Source: Oscillospiraceae bacterium (GTDB lineage Bacteria; Bacillota; Clostridia; Oscillospirales; Ruminococcaceae). From it: DNA of 64,000 nt. Below, piece by piece: positions 1 through 8,216 of the stretch; position 1 is the first letter of the stretch, and every line of letters begins with the position of its first letter. Under the pieces are notes generated by a model. It was not told the DNA's origin. It ran no database searches and saw nothing but the letters and a program-made list of their open reading frames with translations. Where the stretch lies: positions 1-64,000 of the forward strand of contig JAGHIE010000013.1 of the NCBI GenBank assembly GCA_017887325.1. The letters are read 5' to 3'. A program made the translations under genes and the position numbers.

Positions 1-9
1 AAGAGAATA

Positions 10-126
10 GGCGGTGATGATGGCAAAGAGGATCCACCTGTACCCATATCGAACACAGAAGTTAAGCTCTTTCACGTCGAAAATACTTGTCTGGAGACGG
101 ACTGGGAAGATAGATAGTTGCCGCCA
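10..126 (+). rRNA. rrf: 5S ribosomal RNA
   Basis: The stretch carries the conserved 5S core (CCCAT-CGAACACAGAAGTTAAG). Its ends are complementary: GGCGG at 10-14 pairs with CCGCC at 121-125, closing helix I at about 117 nt. It is a structural RNA of the large ribosomal subunit. A terminator follows at once, so this is the last gene of an rRNA operon whose 16S and 23S genes would lie before the window. Exact ends are uncertain by a few bases. Confidence 0.96.
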
Positions 127-130
127 CAAA

Positions 131-160
131 AGCTCAATGAATTCTCATTGAGCTTTTTTC
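131..160 (+). terminator. Intrinsic terminator of the rRNA operon
   Basis: A 10-bp perfect stem (AGCTCAATGA / TCATTGAGCT) with a 4-base loop is followed by a T run, directly after the 5S gene. Confidence 0.93.
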
Positions 161-193
161 TTATATAATTTTATTTTTAGGGAGAGTAATTTT

Positions 194-733
194 ATGAATA
201 ATAAGCGTGTAAAATTAATAAAACCACAAATAACACATATAAGACTGATAGAAAGTTATAGAGATGAATTTATAGAAAATCAAGAAGTTATTTGTGGAAG
301 TTCAGAGCTGGAAAAATATGATAATATAAATGACTGGCTAATTAGAATTAAAAATAATTCAGATGAGCAAACTGTAATGAAAGGATTAGTTCCAGAGTCA
401 ATATTTATTTTGTTGTCAGAAGATGAAAAAATAATGATTGGAATAATAGATATAAGACATAGACTGAATGAGTATTTATTAAATTTTGGTGGACATATTG
501 GATATAGTATTAGAAAATCTTGTAGAATGAATGGTTATGCTTCTGAAATGCTAAAACTATCTTTGAATGAGTGTATCAAATTAGGTTTAGATAAAGTTTT
601 AATAACTTGTGATAAGGATAATATAGGTTCTGCTAAGGTTATAAAAAACAACGGTGGAATTTTAGAAAATGAAGTTATAACAGAAGATAATAAAGAAATA
701 GTGCAAAGATATTGGATTGATGTAAAAAAGTGA
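194..733 (+). CDS. GNAT family N-acetyltransferase
   Basis: Protein of 179 residues with the fold signature of GCN5-related acetyltransferases. The GHIGYSIRKSCRMNGYASEM segment (about residues 99-118) matches the acetyl-CoA pyrophosphate-binding region, and DKDNIGSAKVIKNNGG (about 141-156) is the usual C-terminal alpha4 region. It should transfer an acetyl group from acetyl-CoA to an amine, but the substrate cannot be read from sequence. It resembles the small predicted-acetyltransferase group COG3981. The start is supported by GGGAG about 10 bases upstream. It stands alone between the 5S terminator and a convergent gene. Confidence 0.85.
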   Translation: MNNKRVKLIKPQITHIRLIESYRDEFIENQEVICGSSELEKYDNINDWLIRIKNNSDEQTVMKGLVPESIFILLSEDEKIMIGIIDIRHRLNEYLLNFGGHIGYSIRKSCRMNGYASEMLKLSLNECIKLGLDKVLITCDKDNIGSAKVIKNNGGILENEVITEDNKEIVQRYWIDVKK

Positions 734-758
734 TGTGTTATATAACACATCACTTTTT
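726..758. terminator. Bidirectional terminator between convergent genes
   Basis: A long palindrome (AAGTGATGTGTTA / TAACACATCACTT) flanked by A and T runs. It spans the stop codons of both the acetyltransferase (+) and the YdcF-like gene (-). Confidence 0.88.
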
Positions 759-1478
759 ATATTTAATATAGTATACACATAGACCTAATAATTCTCTAAA
801 CATATAACTAAACCAAAGTACAGGATTAGTTTTACAAGGAATACAAGTATAGTTTAAACCTAATTTCTTTGCATATTCAGAAGCTCTGAAAAGATGATAT
901 GAATCACTTAAAATTATAATATCTATACATAGTTTGTTAGATAAAATAATCTTTTTAGAATATTCTAAATTAGAAAATGTATTAGTAGATTTACTTTCTT
1001 CATAAATTCTTTCTTTATGTATACCGTTATTAATCAAATATTGCTTCATTATGTAGCTTTCTGTAAAATCTTCATCTTTACCTTGACCGCCACTTACAAC
1101 ACATTTTAAATTTGGATATTTGTTTAATAACTCAATAGCTTTATCTAATCTTTTTTTTAGCATTCTACTTGGTTGATTATTTCTTATTCTACATCCTAAT
1201 ATTACAAGAGTATTGTTTTGATAATTATATTCTTGTGGTCTTAAATATGTAAAATTACAGATACATATTGCTATAATTAGTAATATGTAAAATATTAAAA
1301 ACAATATTTCTAAGAAAAGTATATTATAATTAAAATACTTTGATATTAATTCTATGATTAGAATAACTGCTCCTATTATTGTTGGTATAAATACACCTAA
1401 ATGCTTTATGTTATAAATTAGGGAAGACGATGATAAGATAATTAGCATTATACTTAATATAATTAAAATATTACTCAT
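750..1478 (-). CDS. YdcF/SanA-type DUF218 membrane protein
   Basis: Protein of 242 residues. Two or three hydrophobic helices fill about residues 3-75, and a soluble DUF218 domain follows. The domain shows VILGCRIRNNQPS (about 91-103), RLDKAIELLNKYPN, VVSGGQGKDE (about 124-133), ES-ST-TFSNLEYSK and ILSDSYHLFRA (about 185-195). Related proteins (YdcF, SanA, ElyC) act in envelope biology, and DUF218 has a nucleotide-binding-like fold, but the activity is not established. An ideal GGAGGTG ribosome-binding site precedes the ATG. It appears monocistronic. Confidence 0.85.
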   Translation of the reverse strand: MSNILIILSIMLIILSSSSLIYNIKHLGVFIPTIIGAVILIIELISKYFNYNILFLEILFLIFYILLIIAICICNFTYLRPQEYNYQNNTLVILGCRIRNNQPSRMLKKRLDKAIELLNKYPNLKCVVSGGQGKDEDFTESYIMKQYLINNGIHKERIYEESKSTNTFSNLEYSKKIILSNKLCIDIIILSDSYHLFRASEYAKKLGLNYTCIPCKTNPVLWFSYMFRELLGLCVYYIKYKK

Positions 1479-1530
1479 ATTACACCTCCGATTAGTATTA
1501 TATCATATACTAAAAAAATATAAAATAAAA

Positions 1531-1558
1531 AAAGGTCATCTTTTTATTGATGACCTTT
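1531..1558 (-). terminator. Terminator of guaB
   Basis: Perfect stem AAAGGTCATC / GATGACCTTT. On the minus strand it is followed by a U-rich run (bases 1520-1533). It lies just past the guaB stop. Confidence 0.88.
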
Positions 1559-1574
1559 TAAAAAATTATTAGCA

Positions 1575-3083
1575 TTATTTAACAGGAGTAACACTTTGTT
1601 CTTTTAATACAACATCGTGAGCTCCACCTTCTACAATACTTACAGAAGAAACTAATGTTAATTTAGCCTTTTGTTGTAATTCTGGAATGCTTAAAGCACC
1701 ACAGTTACACATTGTAGAACGAACTTTTGCAAGAGTAATGCTTAAGTTATCATGTAAACTACCTGCATATGGAACATATGAGTCAACGCCTTCTTCGAAT
1801 GATAGTTTAGAAGCACCACCCATATCATATCTTTGCCAGTTTCTAGCTCTAGAAGAACCTTCGCCCCAGTATTCTTTCATATAGTTACCGTTAACGATTA
1901 CTTTGTTTGTTGGGCTTTCATCAAAACGAGAGAAGTATCTACCTAACATACAGAAATCACAACCCATAGCTAATGCTAAAGTAATGTGATAATCATAAAC
2001 AATACCGCCGTCAGAACAAATAGGAATGTAAATACCTGTTTCTTTATAGTATTCATCTCTAGCTTTTGCAACTTCGATTACAGCTGTAGCTTGTCCACGA
2101 CCAATACCTTTTGTTTCACGAGTGATACAGATAGAACCACCACCGATACCAATTTTAATAAAATCAGCACCAGCTTCAGCTAAGAAACGGAAACCATCGC
2201 CATCAACAACATTACCAGCACCAACTTTAACTGTATCTCCATAATGTTCTCTAATCCAGTCAATAGTCATTTTTTGCCATGCAGAATATCCTTCAGATGA
2301 GTCTATACATAAAACATCAGCACCAGCTTCTACTAATGCAGGAACTCTTTCAGCATAGTCACGAGTGTTGATACCAGCACCAACAACATATCTTTTAGAT
2401 GAGTCCAACAATTCTAAAGGATTTGATTTATGAGAATCATAGTCTTTTCTAAATACAAAAGCAACTAATCTTTGTTCGTCATCTAAGATTGGTAATGCAT
2501 TTAATTTGTGTTCCCAGATAACATCATTTGCTTCTTTTAAGCTAATACCATCTTTTGCATATATAACTTTTTCAATAGGAGTCATAAACTCAGACACTTT
2601 TGTGTTAGGGTCAAGTCTACTAACACGATAGTCACGACTTGTAACAATACCAATTAATTTACCACTAGCTGTACCGTCATCAGTAACAGCAACTGTAGCA
2701 TGTCCTGTTTTTTCTTTTAATTCTAAAATATCAGCAAGAGTTTGGTCAGGTCTTATATTAGAGTCGCTACGAACAAATCCAGCTTTGTGATTTTTAACAC
2801 GTTTAACCATTTCAGCTTGTTGTTCGATAGTTTGAGAACCATATATAAATGAAATACCGCCTTCTTTAGCTAAAGCAATAGCCATGCCGTCATCAGAAAC
2901 AGCTTGCATGATAGCAGAAACTAAAGGAATATTCATACTGATTGCAGGTTCTTCACCTTTTTTGAATTTTGTTAGTGGGGTTTTTAGTGAAGCGTTTGCA
3001 GGAATACATTCAGCTGAAGAATATCCTGGAACTAATAAGTATTCACTAAATGTACGAGAAGGTTCATCGTAATAAAATGCCAT
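1575..3083 (-). CDS. guaB: Inosine-5'-monophosphate dehydrogenase
   Basis: Protein of 502 residues, normal family length. It oxidises IMP to XMP with NAD+, the committed step of GMP synthesis in the cytoplasm. The (beta/alpha)8 barrel is interrupted by a CBS pair: one CBS segment with [20 protein letters not shown] (about 127-146) and a second with [16 protein letters not shown]. The catalytic loop reads [15 protein letters not shown], with the nucleophile at Cys319. The substrate phosphate-binding [16 protein letters not shown] and flap RYDMGG are present. The start has GGAGT eight bases upstream. It has its own promoter and terminator, so it is monocistronic. Confidence 0.97.
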   Translation of the reverse strand: MAFYYDEPSRTFSEYLLVPGYSSAECIPANASLKTPLTKFKKGEEPAISMNIPLVSAIMQAVSDDGMAIALAKEGGISFIYGSQTIEQQAEMVKRVKNHKAGFVRSDSNIRPDQTLADILELKEKTGHATVAVTDDGTASGKLIGIVTSRDYRVSRLDPNTKVSEFMTPIEKVIYAKDGISLKEANDVIWEHKLNALPILDDEQRLVAFVFRKDYDSHKSNPLELLDSSKRYVVGAGINTRDYAERVPALVEAGADVLCIDSSEGYSAWQKMTIDWIREHYGDTVKVGAGNVVDGDGFRFLAEAGADFIKIGIGGGSICITRETKGIGRGQATAVIEVAKARDEYYKETGIYIPICSDGGIVYDYHITLALAMGCDFCMLGRYFSRFDESPTNKVIVNGNYMKEYWGEGSSRARNWQRYDMGGASKLSFEEGVDSYVPYAGSLHDNLSITLAKVRSTMCNCGALSIPELQQKAKLTLVSSVSIVEGGAHDVVLKEQSVTPVK

Positions 3084-3130
3084 AAAATCGACTCCTTTTT
3101 GATTTATAATACTTATAATACTTATCGTTA

Positions 3131-3159
3131 ATTATAGCTTTATTTAACAAAAAAATCAA
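3131..3159 (-). promoter_or_regulatory. Sigma-A promoter for guaB
   Basis: On the minus strand TTGATT (3159-3154), 17 bases, TATAAT (3136-3131). The short leader holds a direct repeat of ATAATACTT (about 3107-3124). No purine riboswitch was recognised. Confidence 0.8.
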
Positions 3160-3275
3160 GTATTTTAGACTATATGCGACATAACATTTTTATAAAGCAA
3201 ACAAAAAATAATATAAATTATAAAATTCAATATAAAATTTATATAAATATTACACAATATAAGTGTAGTATGAAT

Positions 3276-3304
3276 TTGACTTTTATCGGTAAAAAAGGTA
3301 ATAT
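3276..3304 (+). promoter_or_regulatory. Sigma-A promoter for parE-parC
   Basis: TTGACT (3276-3281), 17 bases, TAATAT (3299-3304), about 50 bases before the parE start. It is divergent from the guaB promoter. Confidence 0.78.
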
Positions 3305-3352
3305 ATTTATTATGTGCAATTTAATTTAAATTAATAAAAAAAGGAGTAACAT

Positions 3353-5338
3353 ATGGCTAGAAAAGCAAAGCAAGAATATACTAATGAAAGTATAACATCA
3401 TTAAAAGGTGCAGATAGAGTTAGAAAAAGACCTGCTGTAATATTTGGATCTGATGGTTTAGAAGGTTGTCAACATTCTATGTTTGAAATTTTATCAAACT
3501 CTATTGATGAAGCTAGAGAAGGTCATGGAAATACCATTATAGTTACTCGTTATGAAGATAATTCGATAGAAATACAAGATTTTGGGCGTGGTATTCCAGT
3601 AGATTTTAATACAAATGAAAATTGTTATAACTGGGAATTAGTTTTTTGTGAATTATATGCTGGTGGTAAATATCAAAATAATGACGGAAGCAGTTATGAA
3701 TTTTCATTAGGTTTAAATGGGTTGGGTTCTTGTGCAACTCAATATTCATCAGAATATTTTGATGTTGAAGTTATCAGAGATGGTTTTAAATATACATTAC
3801 ATTTTGAAAAAGGTGAAAATGTAGGAGGATTAAAAAAAGAACCTACAAACTCTAAAAAAACAGGAAGTAAGCAACGATGGAAACCTGATTTAGAGGTATT
3901 TACAGATATAAATATACCAGTAGAGTTTTATGAAGAAACTCTAAAAAGACAAGCTGTAGTTAATAAGGGATTAGTTTTTGAATTTAGAAATCAAGTTGAT
4001 GGAAGATTTGAAACAAAAGAATTTGTATATAATGATGGTATAACAGATTATGTTAAAGAAATAGTTAAAGAAGATGCTATGACATCTATTCAATATTGGG
4101 AAGCTGAAAGAATAGGTAGAGATAGAGCTGATAAACCTGAATATAAAGTAAAATTGTCAGTAGCATTTACTTTTTCTAATAAAATAAAGATGACAGAGTA
4201 TTATCACAACTCAAGTTTCTTAGAATACGGTGGTTCTCCAGAAAGAGCAGTAAAACAAGCTTTCGTATCACAAATAGATAGCTATTTAAAACAAAATAAT
4301 AAGTATCTAAAATCAGAAAGCAAGATAAACTATACAGATGTTGAAGATTGTTTAGTATTAGTGTCATCATCTTTTTCTACTCAAACTTCATATGAAAATC
4401 AAACTAAAAAAGCTATAACAAACAAGTTTATATATGAAACAATGACTGAGTTTTTAAAACATCAGTTAGAAGTTTATTTTATAGAAAATCCAGATGAGGC
4501 AAATAGAATAGCAGAACAAGTTTTGATAAATAAAAGAAGTAGAGAGAATGCTGAGAAAACAAGATTGAATATCAAGAAAAAATTATCTGGAACTATAGAT
4601 ATGGCTAATAGAGTTCAAAAATTTGTTGATTGTAGAACTAAAGATCTTGATAAAAGAGAGCTATATATAGTGGAAGGTGACTCAGCTTTAGGTTCTGTTA
4701 AACAAGGAAGAGATGCAGAATTCCAAGCTGTAATGCCTGTAAGAGGTAAGATATTAAACTGTTTAAAAGCTGATTTTAATAAGATATTTAAAAGTGAAAT
4801 AATAACTGATTTATTAAAAGTTTTAGGTTGTGGTGTTGAAGTCAAATCAAAGGCTAATAAAGATTTATACTCATTTGATATTAACAATCTAAAATGGAAC
4901 AAAATAGTAATTTGTACCGATGCTGATGTCGATGGATTCCAAATTAGAACACTTATATTAACTATGTTATACAGATTAACACCTACATTGATAAATGAAG
5001 GGTATGTATATATAGCAGAGTCACCACTATACGAAATAAACACTAAAGATAGAACATATTTTGCATATACAGAAAAAGAAAGAATTGATATATTAAATAA
5101 ATTAGGTGATAAGAAGTTCACATTACAGCGTTCAAAAGGTTTGGGTGAAAACGAACCTGATATGATGTGGCTAACAACAATGAATCCAGAAACAAGAAGA
5201 CTTATAAGAGTAAAACCAGAAGATGCTAAATCAACAGAAGAAATGTTTGATTTAATGCTTGGAGATAATTTACAAGGAAGAAAAGATTTTATCTCTGAAA
5301 ATGGTGGACAATACATTGATTTAGCTGATATTTCTTAA
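3353..5338 (+). CDS. parE: Type IIA topoisomerase ATPase subunit (ParE/GyrB-like)
   Basis: Protein of 661 residues, the ATPase partner of the downstream ParC-like subunit; together they pass DNA duplexes and unlink or relax the chromosome. The GHKL ATPase motifs are visible: EILSNSIDEARE (about 44-55), QDFGRGIPVD, GLNGLGSC. The TOPRIM domain shows EGDSALGSVKQGRDAEF (about 441-457), PVRGKILN, and TDADVDGFQIRTL. The magnesium-binding acidic residues are kept, but the usual DVDGxHIR is DVDGFQIR, with Gln for His. That departure and the atypical N-terminus place it in a divergent ParE branch rather than canonical GyrB. A GGAGT ribosome-binding site supports the ATG. Confidence 0.9.
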   Translation: MARKAKQEYTNESITSLKGADRVRKRPAVIFGSDGLEGCQHSMFEILSNSIDEAREGHGNTIIVTRYEDNSIEIQDFGRGIPVDFNTNENCYNWELVFCELYAGGKYQNNDGSSYEFSLGLNGLGSCATQYSSEYFDVEVIRDGFKYTLHFEKGENVGGLKKEPTNSKKTGSKQRWKPDLEVFTDINIPVEFYEETLKRQAVVNKGLVFEFRNQVDGRFETKEFVYNDGITDYVKEIVKEDAMTSIQYWEAERIGRDRADKPEYKVKLSVAFTFSNKIKMTEYYHNSSFLEYGGSPERAVKQAFVSQIDSYLKQNNKYLKSESKINYTDVEDCLVLVSSSFSTQTSYENQTKKAITNKFIYETMTEFLKHQLEVYFIENPDEANRIAEQVLINKRSRENAEKTRLNIKKKLSGTIDMANRVQKFVDCRTKDLDKRELYIVEGDSALGSVKQGRDAEFQAVMPVRGKILNCLKADFNKIFKSEIITDLLKVLGCGVEVKSKANKDLYSFDINNLKWNKIVICTDADVDGFQIRTLILTMLYRLTPTLINEGYVYIAESPLYEINTKDRTYFAYTEKERIDILNKLGDKKFTLQRSKGLGENEPDMMWLTTMNPETRRLIRVKPEDAKSTEEMFDLMLGDNLQGRKDFISENGGQYIDLADIS

Positions 5339-5368
5339 TTTGTTTGATATTAATTTTAATGGAGTGAC

Positions 5369-7612
5369 ATGACAAAAATGGCAAGAAAAAAAAGTGAAAA
5401 TTCTGCAAGCAATAAAAATCAAATAAATGCAACTATTGAAGGTGGAGGCATAGTAATAGACCAACCTATAACACAGACAATAGAACAAAACTATATGCCT
5501 TATGCTATGAGTGTTATAGTGTCCAGAGCGTTGCCAGAAATAGACGGATTTAAACCATCACATAGAAAAATACTTTATACAATGTATAAAATGGGATTAT
5601 TAAACGGTGCTAGAACAAAATCTGCTAATATTGTTGGACAAACTATGCGTTTAAATCCACATGGTGATATGGCAATATATGAAACAATGGTTCGTTTATC
5701 AAGAGGTAACGAAACATTATTACATCCATACATAGACTCAAAAGGTAATTTTGGTAAAGCTTATTCAAGAGATATGGCTTTTGCTGCATCAAGATATACA
5801 GAAGCAAAACTTGATAGTATATGTGCAGAATTGTTTAGAGAGATAGATAAAGATACAGTTGATTTTGTACCTAACTACGATAATACAACAAAAGAACCTA
5901 CATTACTTCCTACTACGTTACCAACTATTCTATTAAATGCAAATGTTGGTATTGCTGTATCAATGGCTAGTAATATATGTCCTTTTAACTTAAAAGAGTT
6001 ATGTGAAACTACTATCGGACTAATAAAAGATGAAAATTATGATTTACATCAAACATTATTAGGTCCAGATTTTTCCGGTGGTGGATATATAGTACATGAT
6101 AAAACCGCTTTAGACCAAATTTATGAAACTGGTAAAGGAAGCATAAAGGTTAGAGGAAAATATGTGTATGATAAATCACAAAACTGTATTGAAATAATAC
6201 AAATTCCTCCTACAACTACAATCGAAGCTATTATGGATAAGATTGTAGATTTGGTAAAACAAGGTAAAATTAAAGAAATTTCTGAAATGCGTGATGAATC
6301 TGACAGACAAGGCTTAAAACTTACTTTAGATTTAAAACGAGGAGTGGACCACGAAAAATTAATACAAAAATTATTTAAAATGACTCCACTTCAAGATACA
6401 TTTTCAGCAAATTTCAATGTTTTAATAGCAGGTCAACCTAGAGTTTTAGGTGTTAGAGGTATATTACTTGAATGGATTGCATTTAGAAGTGAATGTGTAA
6501 GACGTAGAGTATACTTTGACTTAAATAAACAAAAAGATAAACTGCACTTGTTACAAGGTATGGAAAAAATACTTTTAGATATTGACAAGGCAATATCTAT
6601 TGTTAGAGAAACAAAAGAAGAAAAAGATGTTGTTACAAACTTGATGATAGGATTTGGAATAGACCAAATTCAAGCAGAGTATGTAGCAGAAATAAAACTT
6701 CGTCATCTAAATAGAGAATATATTTTAAACAGAACTCAAGAAATACAAGACTTAATAGATTCTATTGCTAAAATGGAAGACATACTAAAAAATACTAGAA
6801 AGATTAAATCTATAATTGTTTCAGAGTTAAAAGATGTTATAAAAAAATATTCAAAACCAAGACAAACTCAATTTGTATTTGCAGATGATTTAGATTCAGA
6901 TGATATTGAAGAAGAAATCCCAAGTTATCCTGTAAATCTATTCTTAACTAAAGAAGGATATTTCAAAAAGATTGTTCCAAAATCTTTAAGAATGAGTGGG
7001 GATCATAAATTAAAAGAAACAGATGAAATTGTAAAACACATTGAAACAACTAGTGATGTTCACTTGTTATTCTTTACAAATAAACAACAAGTTTATAAAG
7101 CAAGAGCTTATGAATTTGATGATACAAAAGCAAGTGAATTAGGTGATTATATACCAGCCAAATTAGGATTTGATAATGATGAACAGTTAGTATCAATGGT
7201 AGTAACATCTGATTATAAAGGATATGTGTTGTTCTTTTTTGAAAATGGTAAGGTTGCAAAAGTAAACTTAAATTCTTATGAAACAAAAACAAAGAGAAAG
7301 AAACTATCAAACGCATATAGTGATAAATCAGAATTAGTAGGAGTATTTGATATTTTAGAAGATAGTGATTTCTTAATTAGTACATCTCAAAATAGAAAAT
7401 TATTATTTAATAGTGATATGTTGGCTGTTAAAACTACAAGATCTACACAAGGTGTACAGGTAATAACACTAAAGAAAAATAATGTTATTGAAAAAATATG
7501 TTTGTATAAAGAGGATATGTTATCTAATCCTAATAGATTTAAAGCAAAAACATTACCAAGTTTAGGTGCGATTGTTAGACAAGATGATTTAGGTGAGCAA
7601 CTTAAATTTTAG
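5369..7612 (+). CDS. parC: Type IIA topoisomerase cleavage subunit (ParC/GyrA-like)
   Basis: Protein of 747 residues that cuts and rejoins DNA through a tyrosine ester; the nucleophile is Tyr in AASRYTEAKL (about residue 137). The breakage-reunion domain starts IEQNYMPYAMSVIVSRALPEI, and a beta-propeller-like C-terminal domain begins near residue 525. The quinolone-contact region reads NPHGDMAIYETMVR, so positions equivalent to E. coli GyrA Ser83 and Asp87 are Met and Glu. It is cotranscribed with parE, 30 bases downstream. An in-frame ATG at 5378 is a possible alternative start, because GGAG at 5361-5364 is only four bases from the first ATG. Confidence 0.9.
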   Translation: MTKMARKKSENSASNKNQINATIEGGGIVIDQPITQTIEQNYMPYAMSVIVSRALPEIDGFKPSHRKILYTMYKMGLLNGARTKSANIVGQTMRLNPHGDMAIYETMVRLSRGNETLLHPYIDSKGNFGKAYSRDMAFAASRYTEAKLDSICAELFREIDKDTVDFVPNYDNTTKEPTLLPTTLPTILLNANVGIAVSMASNICPFNLKELCETTIGLIKDENYDLHQTLLGPDFSGGGYIVHDKTALDQIYETGKGSIKVRGKYVYDKSQNCIEIIQIPPTTTIEAIMDKIVDLVKQGKIKEISEMRDESDRQGLKLTLDLKRGVDHEKLIQKLFKMTPLQDTFSANFNVLIAGQPRVLGVRGILLEWIAFRSECVRRRVYFDLNKQKDKLHLLQGMEKILLDIDKAISIVRETKEEKDVVTNLMIGFGIDQIQAEYVAEIKLRHLNREYILNRTQEIQDLIDSIAKMEDILKNTRKIKSIIVSELKDVIKKYSKPRQTQFVFADDLDSDDIEEEIPSYPVNLFLTKEGYFKKIVPKSLRMSGDHKLKETDEIVKHIETTSDVHLLFFTNKQQVYKARAYEFDDTKASELGDYIPAKLGFDNDEQLVSMVVTSDYKGYVLFFFENGKVAKVNLNSYETKTKRKKLSNAYSDKSELVGVFDILEDSDFLISTSQNRKLLFNSDMLAVKTTRSTQGVQVITLKKNNVIEKICLYKEDMLSNPNRFKAKTLPSLGAIVRQDDLGEQLKF

Positions 7613-7617
7613 TATGT

Positions 7618-7643
7618 ACGAGTGAATTATTATCCACTCGTTT
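7618..7643 (+). terminator. Probable terminator of parE-parC
   Basis: Stem ACGAGTG / CACTCGT with a 10-base loop, then a short T run (TTTC). The weak T tract lowers confidence. Confidence 0.6.
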
Positions 7644-7780
7644 CATTCTCAATTTTTAAGCAAACGCATTTTAAATAGATATTTTTAAAATTTAAGAATG
7701 TGTTATTATTCTTGTATTTTATATGAGAAATAAACATGGAAATATATTCCAAAATTTATAAAATTTAATCTATTTTATAG

Positions 7781-7809
7781 TTGAAATTTATAAATAAAGG
7801 TGTTATAAT
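7781..7809 (+). promoter_or_regulatory. Sigma-A promoter for secG
   Basis: TTGAAA (7781-7786), 17 bases, TATAAT (7804-7809), 50 bases before secG. Confidence 0.8.
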
Positions 7810-7859
7810 GTAATAAGTTATTTGTATAGTATTAGTCTATAAATTTGGAGGAAATATAA

Positions 7860-8111
7860 ATGAATATTTTGGTAATCGTTGGAGCATCAATTTTATTGTT
7901 AATAGGAATTATCATAATCGGTGTTATTATGTTACAAGAAAGCAAACAAGCTAATGGATTAGACGCTTTAACTGGTGGTTCTACTGACAACTATTTAGGT
8001 AGAAATGCTACAAAAACAAAAGAAGCAATGCTTGCTAAATTAACAAAAGTTTTAGCTATTGCATTTTTTGTAATTGCATTCGGTTTAAACTTAGTAGTTA
8101 AATTCCTATAA
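7860..8111 (+). CDS. secG: Preprotein translocase subunit SecG
   Basis: Protein of 83 residues with two membrane helices (about 3-24 and 62-82). The cytoplasmic loop between them holds MLQESKQANGLDALTGGSTDNYLG, shown here as the family hallmark ending in GGS. SecG joins SecY and SecE in the inner-membrane channel and aids SecA-driven export. Length and position of both helices are typical. The start has GGAGGAAAT upstream. It has its own promoter and terminator and precedes rnr, a secG-rnr order common in Firmicutes. Confidence 0.93.
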   Translation: MNILVIVGASILLLIGIIIIGVIMLQESKQANGLDALTGGSTDNYLGRNATKTKEAMLAKLTKVLAIAFFVIAFGLNLVVKFL

Positions 8112-8144
8112 TTTTTAATTATAAAAATATATGATTAAAAAGTT

Positions 8145-8179
8145 AATGCTCTGCGTAAGATAAACGCAGAGCATTTTTT
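8145..8179 (+). terminator. Terminator of secG
   Basis: A 12-bp perfect stem (AATGCTCTGCGT / ACGCAGAGCATT) with a 7-base loop, then six T. Confidence 0.93.
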
Positions 8180-8216
8180 ACAACAGTAGGTAATATTTAA
8201 TTTAAAAGGAGAACTT

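Noticed and set aside
3084-3352. Purine riboswitch upstream of guaB
   Set aside because: The leader between the guaB promoter and its start is under 50 bases, too short for the three-way junction, and the conserved loop bases are absent.
4615-5316. Open frame of 233 codons on the minus strand across parE
   Set aside because: It lies entirely opposite the conserved ParE TOPRIM coding sequence, has no ribosome-binding site and no recognisable domain; long antisense frames are expected in AT-rich genes with this codon bias.
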